Program-made: the position numbers and the translations under genes
Notes under the pieces: generated by a model
Database searches by the model: none
What the model was told of the DNA's origin: nothing
The model's input: only the letters and a program-made list of their open reading frames with translations
Shown: piece by piece, positions 36,560 to 45,917 of the stretch
How the letters are laid out: each line of letters opens with the position of its first letter
Numbering within the stretch: the first letter of the stretch is position 1
DNA from: Burkholderia sp. 9120
Lineage (GTDB): Bacteria > Pseudomonadota > Gammaproteobacteria > Burkholderiales > Burkholderiaceae
Direction of reading: 5' to 3'
Assembly: GCF_000745015.1 (NCBI RefSeq)
Contig: NZ_JQNA01000002.1
Location: forward strand, 930,001 to 994,000
DNA length: 64,000 nucleotides

Positions 36560-39500
36560 TCAACCGTTCGTCCCTTCGCCCGCCGCGATCGCCGTGTTGT
36601 GCTGTGTCTGCGTCCGGGCAAGAACAGGCCGCAAGGCCACGCCGGTATGACTGGCCGCGACGCGCACCAGCCCTTCGGGATCCGTGGCAGCGACAATGCT
36701 GCCGCCGCCCACGCCGCCTTCCGGACCCAGATCGATGATCCAGTCTGCCTCGGCGATCACGTCCAGATCGTGCTCGATCACCACAACGCTATGCCCGCCG
36801 TCCGCGAGACGATGCAGCACGCGGATCAGCTTCGCGACGTCGGCCATATGCAGGCCGACCGTCGGCTCGTCGAGCACGTACAGCGTATGCGGCGGCTTCT
36901 GCCCGCGCCGAGTGATGTCATCGCGCACCTTGCTCAACTCGGTCACGAGCTTGATCCGCTGCGCTTCGCCACCCGACAACGTGGGCGACGGCTGACCGAG
37001 CGTGAGATACCCAAGCCCGACGTCTTTCATCAATTGCAATGGATGCGCGATGTTCGAGATCGGCGCGAAGAACTCGACGGCCTCGTCGATTTCCATGGTC
37101 AGCACGTCGCCGATATTCTTGCCGCGCCACGTGACCGCGAGCGTCTCGGGATTGAAGCGCTGCCCATGGCACACGTCGCAACCGACCTTCACGTCGGGCA
37201 GGAAACTCATGCCGATGGTGCGCACGCCCTGCCCCTCGCAAGCCGGACAGCGCCCCTCGCCGGTATTGAACGAGAAGCGCGAGGCCGTGTAGCCACGCGC
37301 ACGCGCTTCGAGCGTGCCCGCGAACAGCTTGCGGATCGCATCCCACACGCCGATATACGTAGCCGGACACGAACGCGGCGTCTTCCCGATCGGCGTTTGA
37401 TCGACCTCGAGCACACGGTCGATGGTTTCCCATCCGGTGATCGAATCGCAGCCTTGCCACGCATGCGTAACGTCCAACGGCGCGCGCGGCGCCGAGCGCG
37501 CCAGCACGCTCGAACGACGGTTCGCCGCCGGCTTCTCTTCCGCCGCCGCGCGCGCCCGCCGCGTGGCCGGCGACGACAGCACCGAGCGCCCGACCGCATC
37601 CAGCAGATTGGTCATCAGCACGTCGCGGGCAAGCGTGGACTTGCCTGAACCGCTGACGCCGGTCACCGCGACCAGTCTCGATAGCGGAATACCCACCGTG
37701 ACATCGCGCAAATTGTGCAGCTTCGCACCGTGCACGGTCAGCCAGTTCTCCGGCACCGCGGGCGCACGCTTACTCGCCGCCGTCACTGCGCGACGCGGCT
37801 GCAACGGATGCACGATCGGATTGGCGAGAAACTGCCCGGTCAACGAATCCGGTTGCGCAGACAGGTCGCTCACACTCCCCTGCGCGATCAGCGTGCCGCC
37901 GCGTTTCCCGGCGCCCGGTCCGATATCGATGATGTGATCGGCACGCCGAATCGTATCTTCGTCATGCTCGACGACCACCAGCGTATTGCCTTTATCGCCT
38001 AGCTTACGCAGCGCGTTCAGCAGAATCTGGTTGTCGCGCGGATGCAAACCGATGGTCGGTTCATCCAGCACGTAACACACGCCCTGCAGATTGCTGCCCA
38101 GTTGCGCAGCCAGCCGGATTCGTTGCGCCTCACCACCCGACAGGCTCGGCGCCGCGCGATCCAGACTCAGATAACCGAGCCCGACTTCTTCGAGAAACTG
38201 CAGACGGCTGCCGATTTCGCTAATCACGTCGCGCGCGATTTCCGCGTCGCGCCCGCTCATTTTCAACGTCTCGATCCACGTGCGCGTATCGGACACGGTC
38301 CATTGCGCGACGTCGACGATCGCCTGCGCGTTGAACGTCACCGCGCGCGCAGTCGGATTCAACCGCGTGCCGTGGCAATCGTGACAAGGTTCGTCGACGA
38401 GGCCTTCCGGTTCCTGCTCTTCCGACGGCAAGCTCTGCTCGCGGCCGCGATTGTCGTCGGCGACGATCGTGTCGTCGTACGCGGCGCGTTGTTCACGCGT
38501 GAGTTCGAGGCCCGTGCCGACGCAGGTGGTACACCAGCCATGCTTGCTGTTGTACGAGAACATGCGCGGATCGAGTTCCGGATAACTGGTGCCGCACACC
38601 GGGCACGCACGTTTGGTGGACAGCACCTTCACCGCGCCCAGCTTCGCGGTCGGCTTGCCGCCGCTAATCGCGGCATGCAGACCGTCGAGCGGCGCCAGCA
38701 GATGCATCACGCCTTTGCCGATTTCCAGCGTCTGGTGAAGCGCCTCACGCAACTCGGCTTCATGATCCGCCGACACGATCAGGTCGGTCACCGGCAGTTC
38801 GATGGTGTGTTCGCGGAAACGGTCGAGCTTCGGCCACGGGTCCACCGGCACGAATTCGCCATCCACGCGCAGATGCGTATTGCCGCGCGCCTTCGCCCAT
38901 TTCGCAAGATCCGTATAGACGCCCTTGCGGTTCACCACCAGCGGCGCGAGGAACCCGACATGCTGGCCCTTGTGATCGCGCAGCAATTGCGCCGCGATCG
39001 ATTCGACGCTTTGCGAAGTGACCGGCGTGCCGTCGTGAATGCAATGCTGCAAGCCGAGCTTCACATACAGCAGACGCAGAAAGTGCCACACCTCGGAGGT
39101 CGTCGCGACGGTGCTCTTACGGCCGCCGCGCGAGAGCCGCTGTTCGATCGCGACGGTCGGCGGAATGCCGTACACCGCGTCGACCTCCGGCCGCCCGGCC
39201 GGTTGCACGATAGAGCGCGCATACGCATTCAGCGACTCGAGATAACGGCGCTGCCCTTCGTGGAACAGAATGTCGAACGCGAGCGTGGACTTGCCCGAAC
39301 CGGACACGCCGGTAATCACGTTGAACTTGCCGTGCGGAATGTCCACGTCCAGCGCTTTCAGGTTGTGCTCGCGCGCGTTGACGATCCGCACTACGTCTTC
39401 GCCTTCGATCGCCCGCCGCGCGCGTGCCGCGCTCAACGCCTTTTGCAACGGAATGCCTTGCGACGCCGGTTCGGCCGCCGCGTCCATGGCGCGATCGTAT

Positions 39501-42493
39501 TGCAGCAGCGCTACGCCCGTGTGCGACTCCGCGCACTGTTTGACCTCTTCCGGCGTACCCGCGCACAGCACGCGGCCGCCGCCGTCGCCGCCTTCGGGGC
39601 CGAGATCGATCAGCCAGTCGGCCGCCCGAATCACGTCGAGATTGTGTTCGATCACGATCAGCGAATGGCCGCTCGCGAGCAGCTTGCCGAACGCCTGCAT
39701 CAGCTTGGCGATGTCGTCGAAATGCAGACCGGTGGTCGGTTCGTCGAACATGAACAGACGCTTCGCGACCGGTTTGTTCGCGCTGCGCGCGGTACTCGCC
39801 TGCGCCGATTCCGCGAGGAAACCGGCGAGTTTGAGCCGCTGCGCTTCGCCGCCCGATAGCGTGGGCACCGGTTGACCGAGCTTCACGTATTCGAGGCCGA
39901 CGTCGACGATAGGCTGCAGCACGCGCAGGACTTCGGCGTCTTTCGCGAAATAAGCCGTGGCTTCGCTGACGGTCAATTCGAGCACGTCGGCAATGCTCAA
40001 CGCACGCGCCGGTTCGCCGCGCTCGATCTTCACTTCGAGCAGTTCGGCGCGATAACGGCGCCCGTCGCAATCCGGACAACGCAGGTACACGTCGCTCAGG
40101 AACTGCATTTCAATGTGCTCGAAACCCGAGCCGCCGCAGGTCGGGCAGCGCCCGTCGCCGGAATTGAAGCTGAACATGCCCGGGCCGTAGCCGCGCTGCT
40201 GCGCGAGCGGCGCCTTCGAGAACAGCTTGCGGATTTCGTCGAACGCGCCGACGTAACTGGCCGGATTCGAGCGCGCCGTCTTGCCGATCGGCGACTGGTC
40301 GACGAACACGACATCCGTGACCTGGTCTGCGCCCGTCAGACTGCGGAATGCGCCGGGCGATTCCGTGGCGAGACCGAAGTGCCGCGCCATGGCCGGATAC
40401 AGCACGTCCTGCAGCAGCGTGGATTTGCCGGAGCCCGACACGCCTGTCACGCAGACGAGCCGCTGCAACGGAATCTCTACCGTGACGTCGCGCAGATTGT
40501 GTTCGGTCGCGCCTTCGAGCACGATGCGCGGCGTCTTTGCATCCACCGGACGTTGCGACCAGTGGGCCGCGTCCGCCACATGCCGGCGACCGCCGAGGTA
40601 CTCGCCGGTCAGCGTGCCGGACGAACGGATCGCCTCCGGCACGCCGTCGTAAATGATCGAGCCGCCGCGTTCGCCCGGCCCCGGACCCATGTCGATCAGC
40701 CGGTCGGCCGCGAGCATCACCGACGGATCGTGCTCGACCACCACCAGCGTATTGCCCGCGTCGCGCAGCCGATGCATCGCCTCGACGATCCGGTTCAGGT
40801 CGCGCGGATGCAGGCCGATACTCGGCTCGTCGAGCACGAACAGCGTCTTGGTCAGCGACGTGCCGAGCGCTGTAGTCAGGTTGATCCGCTGCACCTCGCC
40901 GCCCGACAGCGTGCGGCTTTGCCGGTCGAGCGTCAGATACCCGAGGCCGACGTCGCACAGATATTTGAGGCGCGTGCGCACCTCGGCGAGCAGCAGCTTG
41001 AGCGCGTCGTCGAGCAACGCGCTGGGCAGGCTGATTTCGTCGAAGAAACGGCGGATGCGCTCGATCGGCAGCAACATCAAATCGTGCACGGTCAGCCCGG
41101 GCAACGCTTCGAGTTGCGGACGGGTCCACTCGACGCCGCGCGGCATGAAACGCTTGCCTTCCGGCAGCACCTGGTCCGCATTCGCCTTGCTGCCGAGACG
41201 CCACAACAGCGATTCCGTTTTCAGCCGCGCGCCGCCGCAGGTCTCGCACGGCGTATAGCTGCGGTACTTCGACAGCAGCACGCGGATATGCATCTTGTAC
41301 GCCTTCGATTCGAGATACTCGAAGAAGCGTTTGACGCCGTACCAATGGGTTTGCCACTTGCCGTTCCAGTCCGGCGAACCGTTGATGACCCAGTCGCGTT
41401 CAACGTCCGTCAACTCGCCCCACGGCGTGCCGCGACGGATGCCGGCCTTCGCCGCGTAGCGCATCAGATCGTCCTGGCACTCCTTCCACGCGGGCGTTTG
41501 CATCGGCTTGATCGCGCCTTCGCTCAACGTCTTGCGCGCGTCGGGAATCACCAGCCCGAGATCGACGCCGATCACGCGACCGAACCCGCGGCAGACTTCG
41601 CACGCGCCGTAAGCCGAGTTGAACGAGAACAGCGCCGGCTGCGGATCGGCATAGCGCAGATCGCTTTCCGGGCTATGCAAACCGGTGGAGAAACGCCAGA
41701 TCACCGGCTCGGCCGCTTCGCTCTCCGGCCCTTCCGACGAGGCCGGCAGCACGTAAATATTCGCGCGCCCGCCACCGCGTTTGAGCGACGCCTCGATCGC
41801 CTCGACCACCCGCTGTTTGTCGACCGAACTCAGCCGGAAGCGGTCGGCCACCACGTCGAGCAGCTTGCGCCGGCCGGTGGGCGAATCCACCTCGCGCTGC
41901 GCCTGGACGCGCGTATAGCCGCTCGCCGACAGCCATTGCTCCACTTCCTGCTCAGAGGCGGATTCCGGCAATTCCACCGGGAACGTGACCACGAGGCGCG
42001 GTTCGGCGCCCTGCTGCGCGGTACGTTCGACGAGCTCGGCGTAAATGGTTTCCGACGTGTCGTGACGCACCTGCAGCGACGTCTGGCGGTCGAACAACTC
42101 CGCCGCGCGCGCGTACAGTAGCTTCAGGTGGTCGTTGAGCTCCGTCATGGTGCCGACCGTGGAGCGCGAGCTGCGCACCGGATTGGTCTGGTCGATCGCG
42201 ATGGCGGGCGGCACGCCGTCCACCCGGTCGACCTGCGGCCGGTCCATGCGGTCGAGGAACTGCCGCGCGTAGGCGCTGAAAGTTTCGACGTAGCGCCGCT
42301 GCCCTTCCGCGTACAGCGTGTCGAACACGAGGCTCGACTTGCCGGAACCGGACGGGCCGGTGACGACCGTCATTTCGCCGGTTCGGATGTCGAGATCGAC
42401 GTTCTTGAGGTTGTGCTGGCGCGCGCCGCGAATCTGGATGATGCCGTTAGATGCCAATTTTTCGACCGTTTGAAGGAGTGGGCCACCTCTCAC
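36560..42493 (-). CDS. Tandem-duplicated UvrA-like excinuclease ATPase
   Basis: About 1977 residues, two UvrA-like halves in one chain (single UvrA is ~940). There are four Walker A motifs (GxSGSGKS at ~53, 689, 1068, 1614) and four LSGGE(V/A)QR signatures (~531, 878, 1454, 1839). Both C-terminal zinc modules are intact (CPTCGGSG...CPDCDGRRY and CPACEGQG...CDVCHGQRF). The first half has lost the leading CxxC of its N-terminal zinc module (only GACEVC remains), while the second half keeps CPVC...CTTC. Start: GTG at 42493 with GAGG 5 bp upstream; a TTG at 42514 is possible. A LexA box lies 84-99 bp upstream, so SOS induction is likely. It should recognise DNA damage or distortion; it is distinct from the housekeeping uvrA. 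Confidence 0.93.
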   Translation of the reverse strand: MRGGPLLQTVEKLASNGIIQIRGARQHNLKNVDLDIRTGEMTVVTGPSGSGKSSLVFDTLYAEGQRRYVETFSAYARQFLDRMDRPQVDRVDGVPPAIAIDQTNPVRSSRSTVGTMTELNDHLKLLYARAAELFDRQTSLQVRHDTSETIYAELVERTAQQGAEPRLVVTFPVELPESASEQEVEQWLSASGYTRVQAQREVDSPTGRRKLLDVVADRFRLSSVDKQRVVEAIEASLKRGGGRANIYVLPASSEGPESEAAEPVIWRFSTGLHSPESDLRYADPQPALFSFNSAYGACEVCRGFGRVIGVDLGLVIPDARKTLSEGAIKPMQTPAWKECQDDLMRYAAKAGIRRGTPWGELTDVERDWVINGSPDWNGKWQTHWYGVKRFFEYLESKAYKMHIRVLLSKYRSYTPCETCGGARLKTESLLWRLGSKANADQVLPEGKRFMPRGVEWTRPQLEALPGLTVHDLMLLPIERIRRFFDEISLPSALLDDALKLLLAEVRTRLKYLCDVGLGYLTLDRQSRTLSGGEVQRINLTTALGTSLTKTLFVLDEPSIGLHPRDLNRIVEAMHRLRDAGNTLVVVEHDPSVMLAADRLIDMGPGPGERGGSIIYDGVPEAIRSSGTLTGEYLGGRRHVADAAHWSQRPVDAKTPRIVLEGATEHNLRDVTVEIPLQRLVCVTGVSGSGKSTLLQDVLYPAMARHFGLATESPGAFRSLTGADQVTDVVFVDQSPIGKTARSNPASYVGAFDEIRKLFSKAPLAQQRGYGPGMFSFNSGDGRCPTCGGSGFEHIEMQFLSDVYLRCPDCDGRRYRAELLEVKIERGEPARALSIADVLELTVSEATAYFAKDAEVLRVLQPIVDVGLEYVKLGQPVPTLSGGEAQRLKLAGFLAESAQASTARSANKPVAKRLFMFDEPTTGLHFDDIAKLMQAFGKLLASGHSLIVIEHNLDVIRAADWLIDLGPEGGDGGGRVLCAGTPEEVKQCAESHTGVALLQYDRAMDAAAEPASQGIPLQKALSAARARRAIEGEDVVRIVNAREHNLKALDVDIPHGKFNVITGVSGSGKSTLAFDILFHEGQRRYLESLNAYARSIVQPAGRPEVDAVYGIPPTVAIEQRLSRGGRKSTVATTSEVWHFLRLLYVKLGLQHCIHDGTPVTSQSVESIAAQLLRDHKGQHVGFLAPLVVNRKGVYTDLAKWAKARGNTHLRVDGEFVPVDPWPKLDRFREHTIELPVTDLIVSADHEAELREALHQTLEIGKGVMHLLAPLDGLHAAISGGKPTAKLGAVKVLSTKRACPVCGTSYPELDPRMFSYNSKHGWCTTCVGTGLELTREQRAAYDDTIVADDNRGREQSLPSEEQEPEGLVDEPCHDCHGTRLNPTARAVTFNAQAIVDVAQWTVSDTRTWIETLKMSGRDAEIARDVISEIGSRLQFLEEVGLGYLSLDRAAPSLSGGEAQRIRLAAQLGSNLQGVCYVLDEPTIGLHPRDNQILLNALRKLGDKGNTLVVVEHDEDTIRRADHIIDIGPGAGKRGGTLIAQGSVSDLSAQPDSLTGQFLANPIVHPLQPRRAVTAASKRAPAVPENWLTVHGAKLHNLRDVTVGIPLSRLVAVTGVSGSGKSTLARDVLMTNLLDAVGRSVLSSPATRRARAAAEEKPAANRRSSVLARSAPRAPLDVTHAWQGCDSITGWETIDRVLEVDQTPIGKTPRSCPATYIGVWDAIRKLFAGTLEARARGYTASRFSFNTGEGRCPACEGQGVRTIGMSFLPDVKVGCDVCHGQRFNPETLAVTWRGKNIGDVLTMEIDEAVEFFAPISNIAHPLQLMKDVGLGYLTLGQPSPTLSGGEAQRIKLVTELSKVRDDITRRGQKPPHTLYVLDEPTVGLHMADVAKLIRVLHRLADGGHSVVVIEHDLDVIAEADWIIDLGPEGGVGGGSIVAATDPEGLVRVAASHTGVALRPVLARTQTQHNTAIAAGEGTNG

Positions 42494-42576
42494 GGACGCC
42501 TCGCGACCGCGCAAGTTCGGTGCAGTTGAGCCGGCGGGGACACACGCCGAAGCCCGGGTTGCAACGGGATACTATA

Positions 42577-42592
42577 CTGTATATTTATACAG
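42577..42592 (-). promoter_or_regulatory. LexA (SOS) box upstream of the duplicated UvrA
   Basis: CTGT-ATATTTAT-ACAG is a perfect CTGT-N8-ACAG LexA box, and the flanks (TA before, TT after) also nearly match the E. coli consensus. It is palindromic; the nearest start downstream is the UvrA-like gene on the minus strand (84 bp). The plus-strand side has no gene for kilobases. Confidence 0.85.
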
Positions 42593-42744
42593 TTTTCCAT
42601 GACACGAACAGGCTGACCAACCGGTCAGCAAGCGTTGTGCCGTCGTGAAACACGTATCGGGAAAACGCCGGAACCGGCGTCGGACGAAACAGGATGGCGA
42701 AACAGAACCGCGCCGGCTCACGATAACGCGCCGGCGCGGCCGGC

Positions 42745-44373
42745 CTAGCTAAATACACCTTCCACGCGAGTGCGAACCCGCGTGCGTGCGCCGCGCACGC
42801 GCTTCGCGTCCCGCGCGGCGGCTTGGGGCGCGGCTTGCGGCGCGGCGGATTCCGAAGCGAGCGCCGCCGGTGCGCCAACCTCCGGCGCGATCGCCTCGAC
42901 CGCGCTTTCCAGCGTGTTGCTCGCACCCAGCGCATAAGCCACGCAGCGGCGCGCGAGCACATCGGTCGGATCGACGAAGCGCACCGTCTGCCCTTCTGTG
43001 CCACTCGCGCCACTTGCGCCACTCGGCGCGGTATCACCCATCAGCAGCGGCAACTCGGTGCATCCGAGCACGATCACCTGCACGCCTTGCGCGACCAGAT
43101 CGTCGATCGCCGCGCCAAGATCCTCGCAACACTCGCCGGACCTGAAGCCCGCCTTCGCGCCGTTCGGCCCGTAGATCGCGTTCATCAGCCGCGTCTGCGC
43201 AGGCGCGCGCGGCGCGATCTGCACGAAGCCGCTCGCTGCGAGCGCGCTTTCGTAGACGCCGCTGGCGAGCGTGCCCGTGGTGGCCAGCACGCCGATCTCA
43301 CGCACGTCGGGAAAAGCGTCGCGCAGATAATCGGCGGTACAGGTCAGCATATTCACGATCGGAATGGTCAGCGACGGCTGGATCTGTTCGACGAACGCAT
43401 GCGCCGTATTGCACGGAATCGCGATCAGATCCGCGCCGCCGTCTTCGAGCGTCTTGCACGCGGCGTAGAGCGCGAGCGTCGGATCGATTCCGCGGCCGAG
43501 TAGCGCTTCGGTACGATCCGGAATCTGCGGATTCTGTTCGACCATGATCTTGATGTGATCCTGATCGCGCGCGGCGGGCGTGTTGCGCACCAGCTTGCTC
43601 ATGAAATCGACGGTGGCCGCGGGGCCAACGCCGCCCAGCACGCCCACCTTGAAGCGCCGCTCCGGCTGCGTAAATTGCGCTGCGGCAACGTAGCGCGCGT
43701 AGACCAGATTGGCATCGACGAACGGCACCGGCAGCGTGTCGAGCGCGCGTGCCACCAGCGCGATTTCGGCGAGACCGGGCACGATGATCTCGGCGCCTTG
43801 CGCGACGAGGTCCGCACAAGCGGCGCGCAGCAACTCGATCGGCCGGCCGTAAAAATGACCGCTGCGGATGCCCGCGTCGCCGTACACCGCGCTGGTCACA
43901 CAATCGACGCCCGCTGTGTTGAGCGGATGCAGCACGTCGAAGCCCGGGGCTTCGAAATAGCGCTCAAAGAGACCGTTGTCGCGGATCGCGTCGGACGTCA
44001 GCACGCCGATCCGGCGCACCGACGGAAACGCCTGGCGCACATGCGCCGATAGCGCGCTCATGATGTTCGCCACAGGTAGCGCGACGTTCGCCGACAGTTC
44101 GTCGATAAAGGTGTGACTGAGAAAGCACGGCAGCACGATTGCATCGACGCCGCGTTTTTCAAAAGCGCGCAGCGTGTCGAATACGTGAATCTTGAAGGTG
44201 GCGTTCGCCGCGCTCTGCGAAGCCGGACCGTGCCAGCTCCGCTCTTCGAGCACGAGATCGAACGGCTTCACCGCGCCGGGCCGGCGCCAGGCCGCGCTCA
44301 TCCGGCACAAGACGTCGGCGCTGGCGAGTTGCGCCGCGCCGGTCACAACGCCCAGTGAACGATAGCGATTCAT
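42745..44373 (-). CDS. Tandem Asp/Glu racemase-family protein
   Basis: 542 residues with two Asp/Glu/hydantoin racemase domains. Domain 2 (~242-480) has both catalytic cysteines, Cys321 (IPCNTAHAF) and Cys438 (VLGCTELPL). Domain 1 (~4-238) keeps Cys83 (LPCFLSHTF) but has Leu201 where the second Cys should be (VPGLAEIAL), so it cannot racemise by the two-cysteine route and may act as a lyase, decarboxylase-like or structural domain. The C-terminal ~60 residues are Ala/Arg-rich and basic. AAGG precedes the ATG. It lies 160 bp after the MHS transporter gene and may belong to the same catabolic locus. Confidence 0.85.
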   Translation of the reverse strand: MNRYRSLGVVTGAAQLASADVLCRMSAAWRRPGAVKPFDLVLEERSWHGPASQSAANATFKIHVFDTLRAFEKRGVDAIVLPCFLSHTFIDELSANVALPVANIMSALSAHVRQAFPSVRRIGVLTSDAIRDNGLFERYFEAPGFDVLHPLNTAGVDCVTSAVYGDAGIRSGHFYGRPIELLRAACADLVAQGAEIIVPGLAEIALVARALDTLPVPFVDANLVYARYVAAAQFTQPERRFKVGVLGGVGPAATVDFMSKLVRNTPAARDQDHIKIMVEQNPQIPDRTEALLGRGIDPTLALYAACKTLEDGGADLIAIPCNTAHAFVEQIQPSLTIPIVNMLTCTADYLRDAFPDVREIGVLATTGTLASGVYESALAASGFVQIAPRAPAQTRLMNAIYGPNGAKAGFRSGECCEDLGAAIDDLVAQGVQVIVLGCTELPLLMGDTAPSGASGASGTEGQTVRFVDPTDVLARRCVAYALGASNTLESAVEAIAPEVGAPAALASESAAPQAAPQAAARDAKRVRGARTRVRTRVEGVFS

Positions 44374-44533
44374 GATGACCTTCCCCTGTCATTTTTTTTC
44401 GTCCGCCTAAATGGCGGGCGAGTTCTGCGCGCTTGAGGATGACATTATGTCGCGCGAGTATGACGTGGGGTTAACCACGAAAAACAATTTCCATCTGTTT
44501 TCAGACCGGCGCGGCAACACGCCGGCGCGTCAT

Positions 44534-45847
44534 TCAGACTGCTTCGACGACGGCCTGCGTCGTGCCTTGCTTGCGGCGTTCCAGCGTGCCGATGCACACC
44601 AGCGAAATCCCGGCCAGCACGCTATAGAACACGGCCAGCGGCCACCAGGCGCCCGGATAGCGATGCGCGAGCACGGTGCCGATCAGCGGCGTCAAGCCGC
44701 CGGCCAGCGCCGCGCACAGCTGGTACGACAGCGAGATCGCCGAATACCTCACGCGCACGGGGAACGCGGTCGACATGAAGCCGGCCATCACGGCATACGA
44801 ACTCGACATGCACATCACCGCGAGCGCGATGCCGATCACGATCGCCAGCGGCCGGCCGGTCGAGACCAGCGCGAACATCGGATACGGCGACAGCATCGCC
44901 AGCGCCGCCGCGCCTTTCAGGAACCGTCCCGTGCCGATGCGCTGCGCGAACCAGCCCGAACCTAGTTGCGTGAACAACTGGATGAACGCGACCACGAACA
45001 GACAATCGAGAATCAGCGAGCGATCGAGGCCGAGCGTCTGCGTCGTGTAATTGAGCATGAAGGTGTTGACGAACCACGCACCGGCCACGCCGATCACGTT
45101 CGCGCCGAGACACAGCAGCAGCGTGCGCCACGCGTCGCGCACCACTTCGACGACCGGCAGCGCGGCGACCCGGCGCTGTGCCTTGAGCGCCTTGAATTCC
45201 GGCGATTCGTCGACGCCCACGCGGATCAGCAGACCGACCACCAGCAGCAGCGCGCTGGCGAGAAACGGCAGGCGCCAGCCCCAGCTGAGAAACGCGTCCT
45301 TATCCATCGACGCCACCGCGCGAAACGCGATCAGCGACAGAATCAAACCCGCCGGACTGCCGAGTTGCGCGAACGACGCGAAGAAGGTCCGCTTACCCTG
45401 CGGCGCATGTTCGCTCGCCATCAATACCGCGCCGCCCCACTCGCCGCCGATCGCGATGCCCTGCGCGACGCGCAGCAGCACCAGCAACACCGGCGCCCAC
45501 ACACCGGCGCTCGCGTAAGTCGGCAGAAAGCCGATGCCGACCGTGCCGACGCCCATGATCGCGAGCGTCGCCACCAGCGCTTTCTTGCGACCGATGCGGT
45601 CGCCGAGATGGCCGAACACCAGGCCGCCGAACGGTCGCGCGAAAAAGCCGACCGCGAAGGTGCCGAACGACGCCAGCGTCGCGAAGAACGGATCGCCGCC
45701 GGGAAAGAACAGCTTGCCGAAGATCAGCGCGGAGGCCGTGGCGTAGATGTAAAAGTCGTACCACTCGATGGTGGTGCCCACGAAAGCCGCCGCTGCGGCG
45801 CGCGTGGGTTGCCGGGCTGCGGCGTGGTCGTCTGGCTCGCGATTCAT
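44534..45847 (-). CDS. MFS transporter, metabolite:H+ symporter (MHS) family
   Basis: 437 residues, 12 TM helices. Begins with the MHS hallmark GTTIEWYDFYIY and has GHLGDRIGRKKAL between TM2 and TM3, and RVAQGIAIGGEWGGAVLM. MHS members take up organic acids or osmolytes with protons (ShiA, KgtP, ProP types). It follows the CoA-transferase gene by 70 bp; GGAG precedes the ATG. Likely imports the acid that the CoA transferase activates. Confidence 0.92.
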   Translation of the reverse strand: MNREPDDHAAARQPTRAAAAAFVGTTIEWYDFYIYATASALIFGKLFFPGGDPFFATLASFGTFAVGFFARPFGGLVFGHLGDRIGRKKALVATLAIMGVGTVGIGFLPTYASAGVWAPVLLVLLRVAQGIAIGGEWGGAVLMASEHAPQGKRTFFASFAQLGSPAGLILSLIAFRAVASMDKDAFLSWGWRLPFLASALLLVVGLLIRVGVDESPEFKALKAQRRVAALPVVEVVRDAWRTLLLCLGANVIGVAGAWFVNTFMLNYTTQTLGLDRSLILDCLFVVAFIQLFTQLGSGWFAQRIGTGRFLKGAAALAMLSPYPMFALVSTGRPLAIVIGIALAVMCMSSSYAVMAGFMSTAFPVRVRYSAISLSYQLCAALAGGLTPLIGTVLAHRYPGAWWPLAVFYSVLAGISLVCIGTLERRKQGTTQAVVEAV

Positions 45848-45917
45848 GGGTTTGTCTCCAAGGTCGTTCTTCTGGATGGCGCGGCTTCTGTGAGCCGTCG
45901 TCGGGGGACTGCGGTGA

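Noticed and set aside
39872..42121. Long plus-strand frame opposite the duplicated UvrA
   Set aside because: Same antisense artefact; the minus strand shows four ABC modules.
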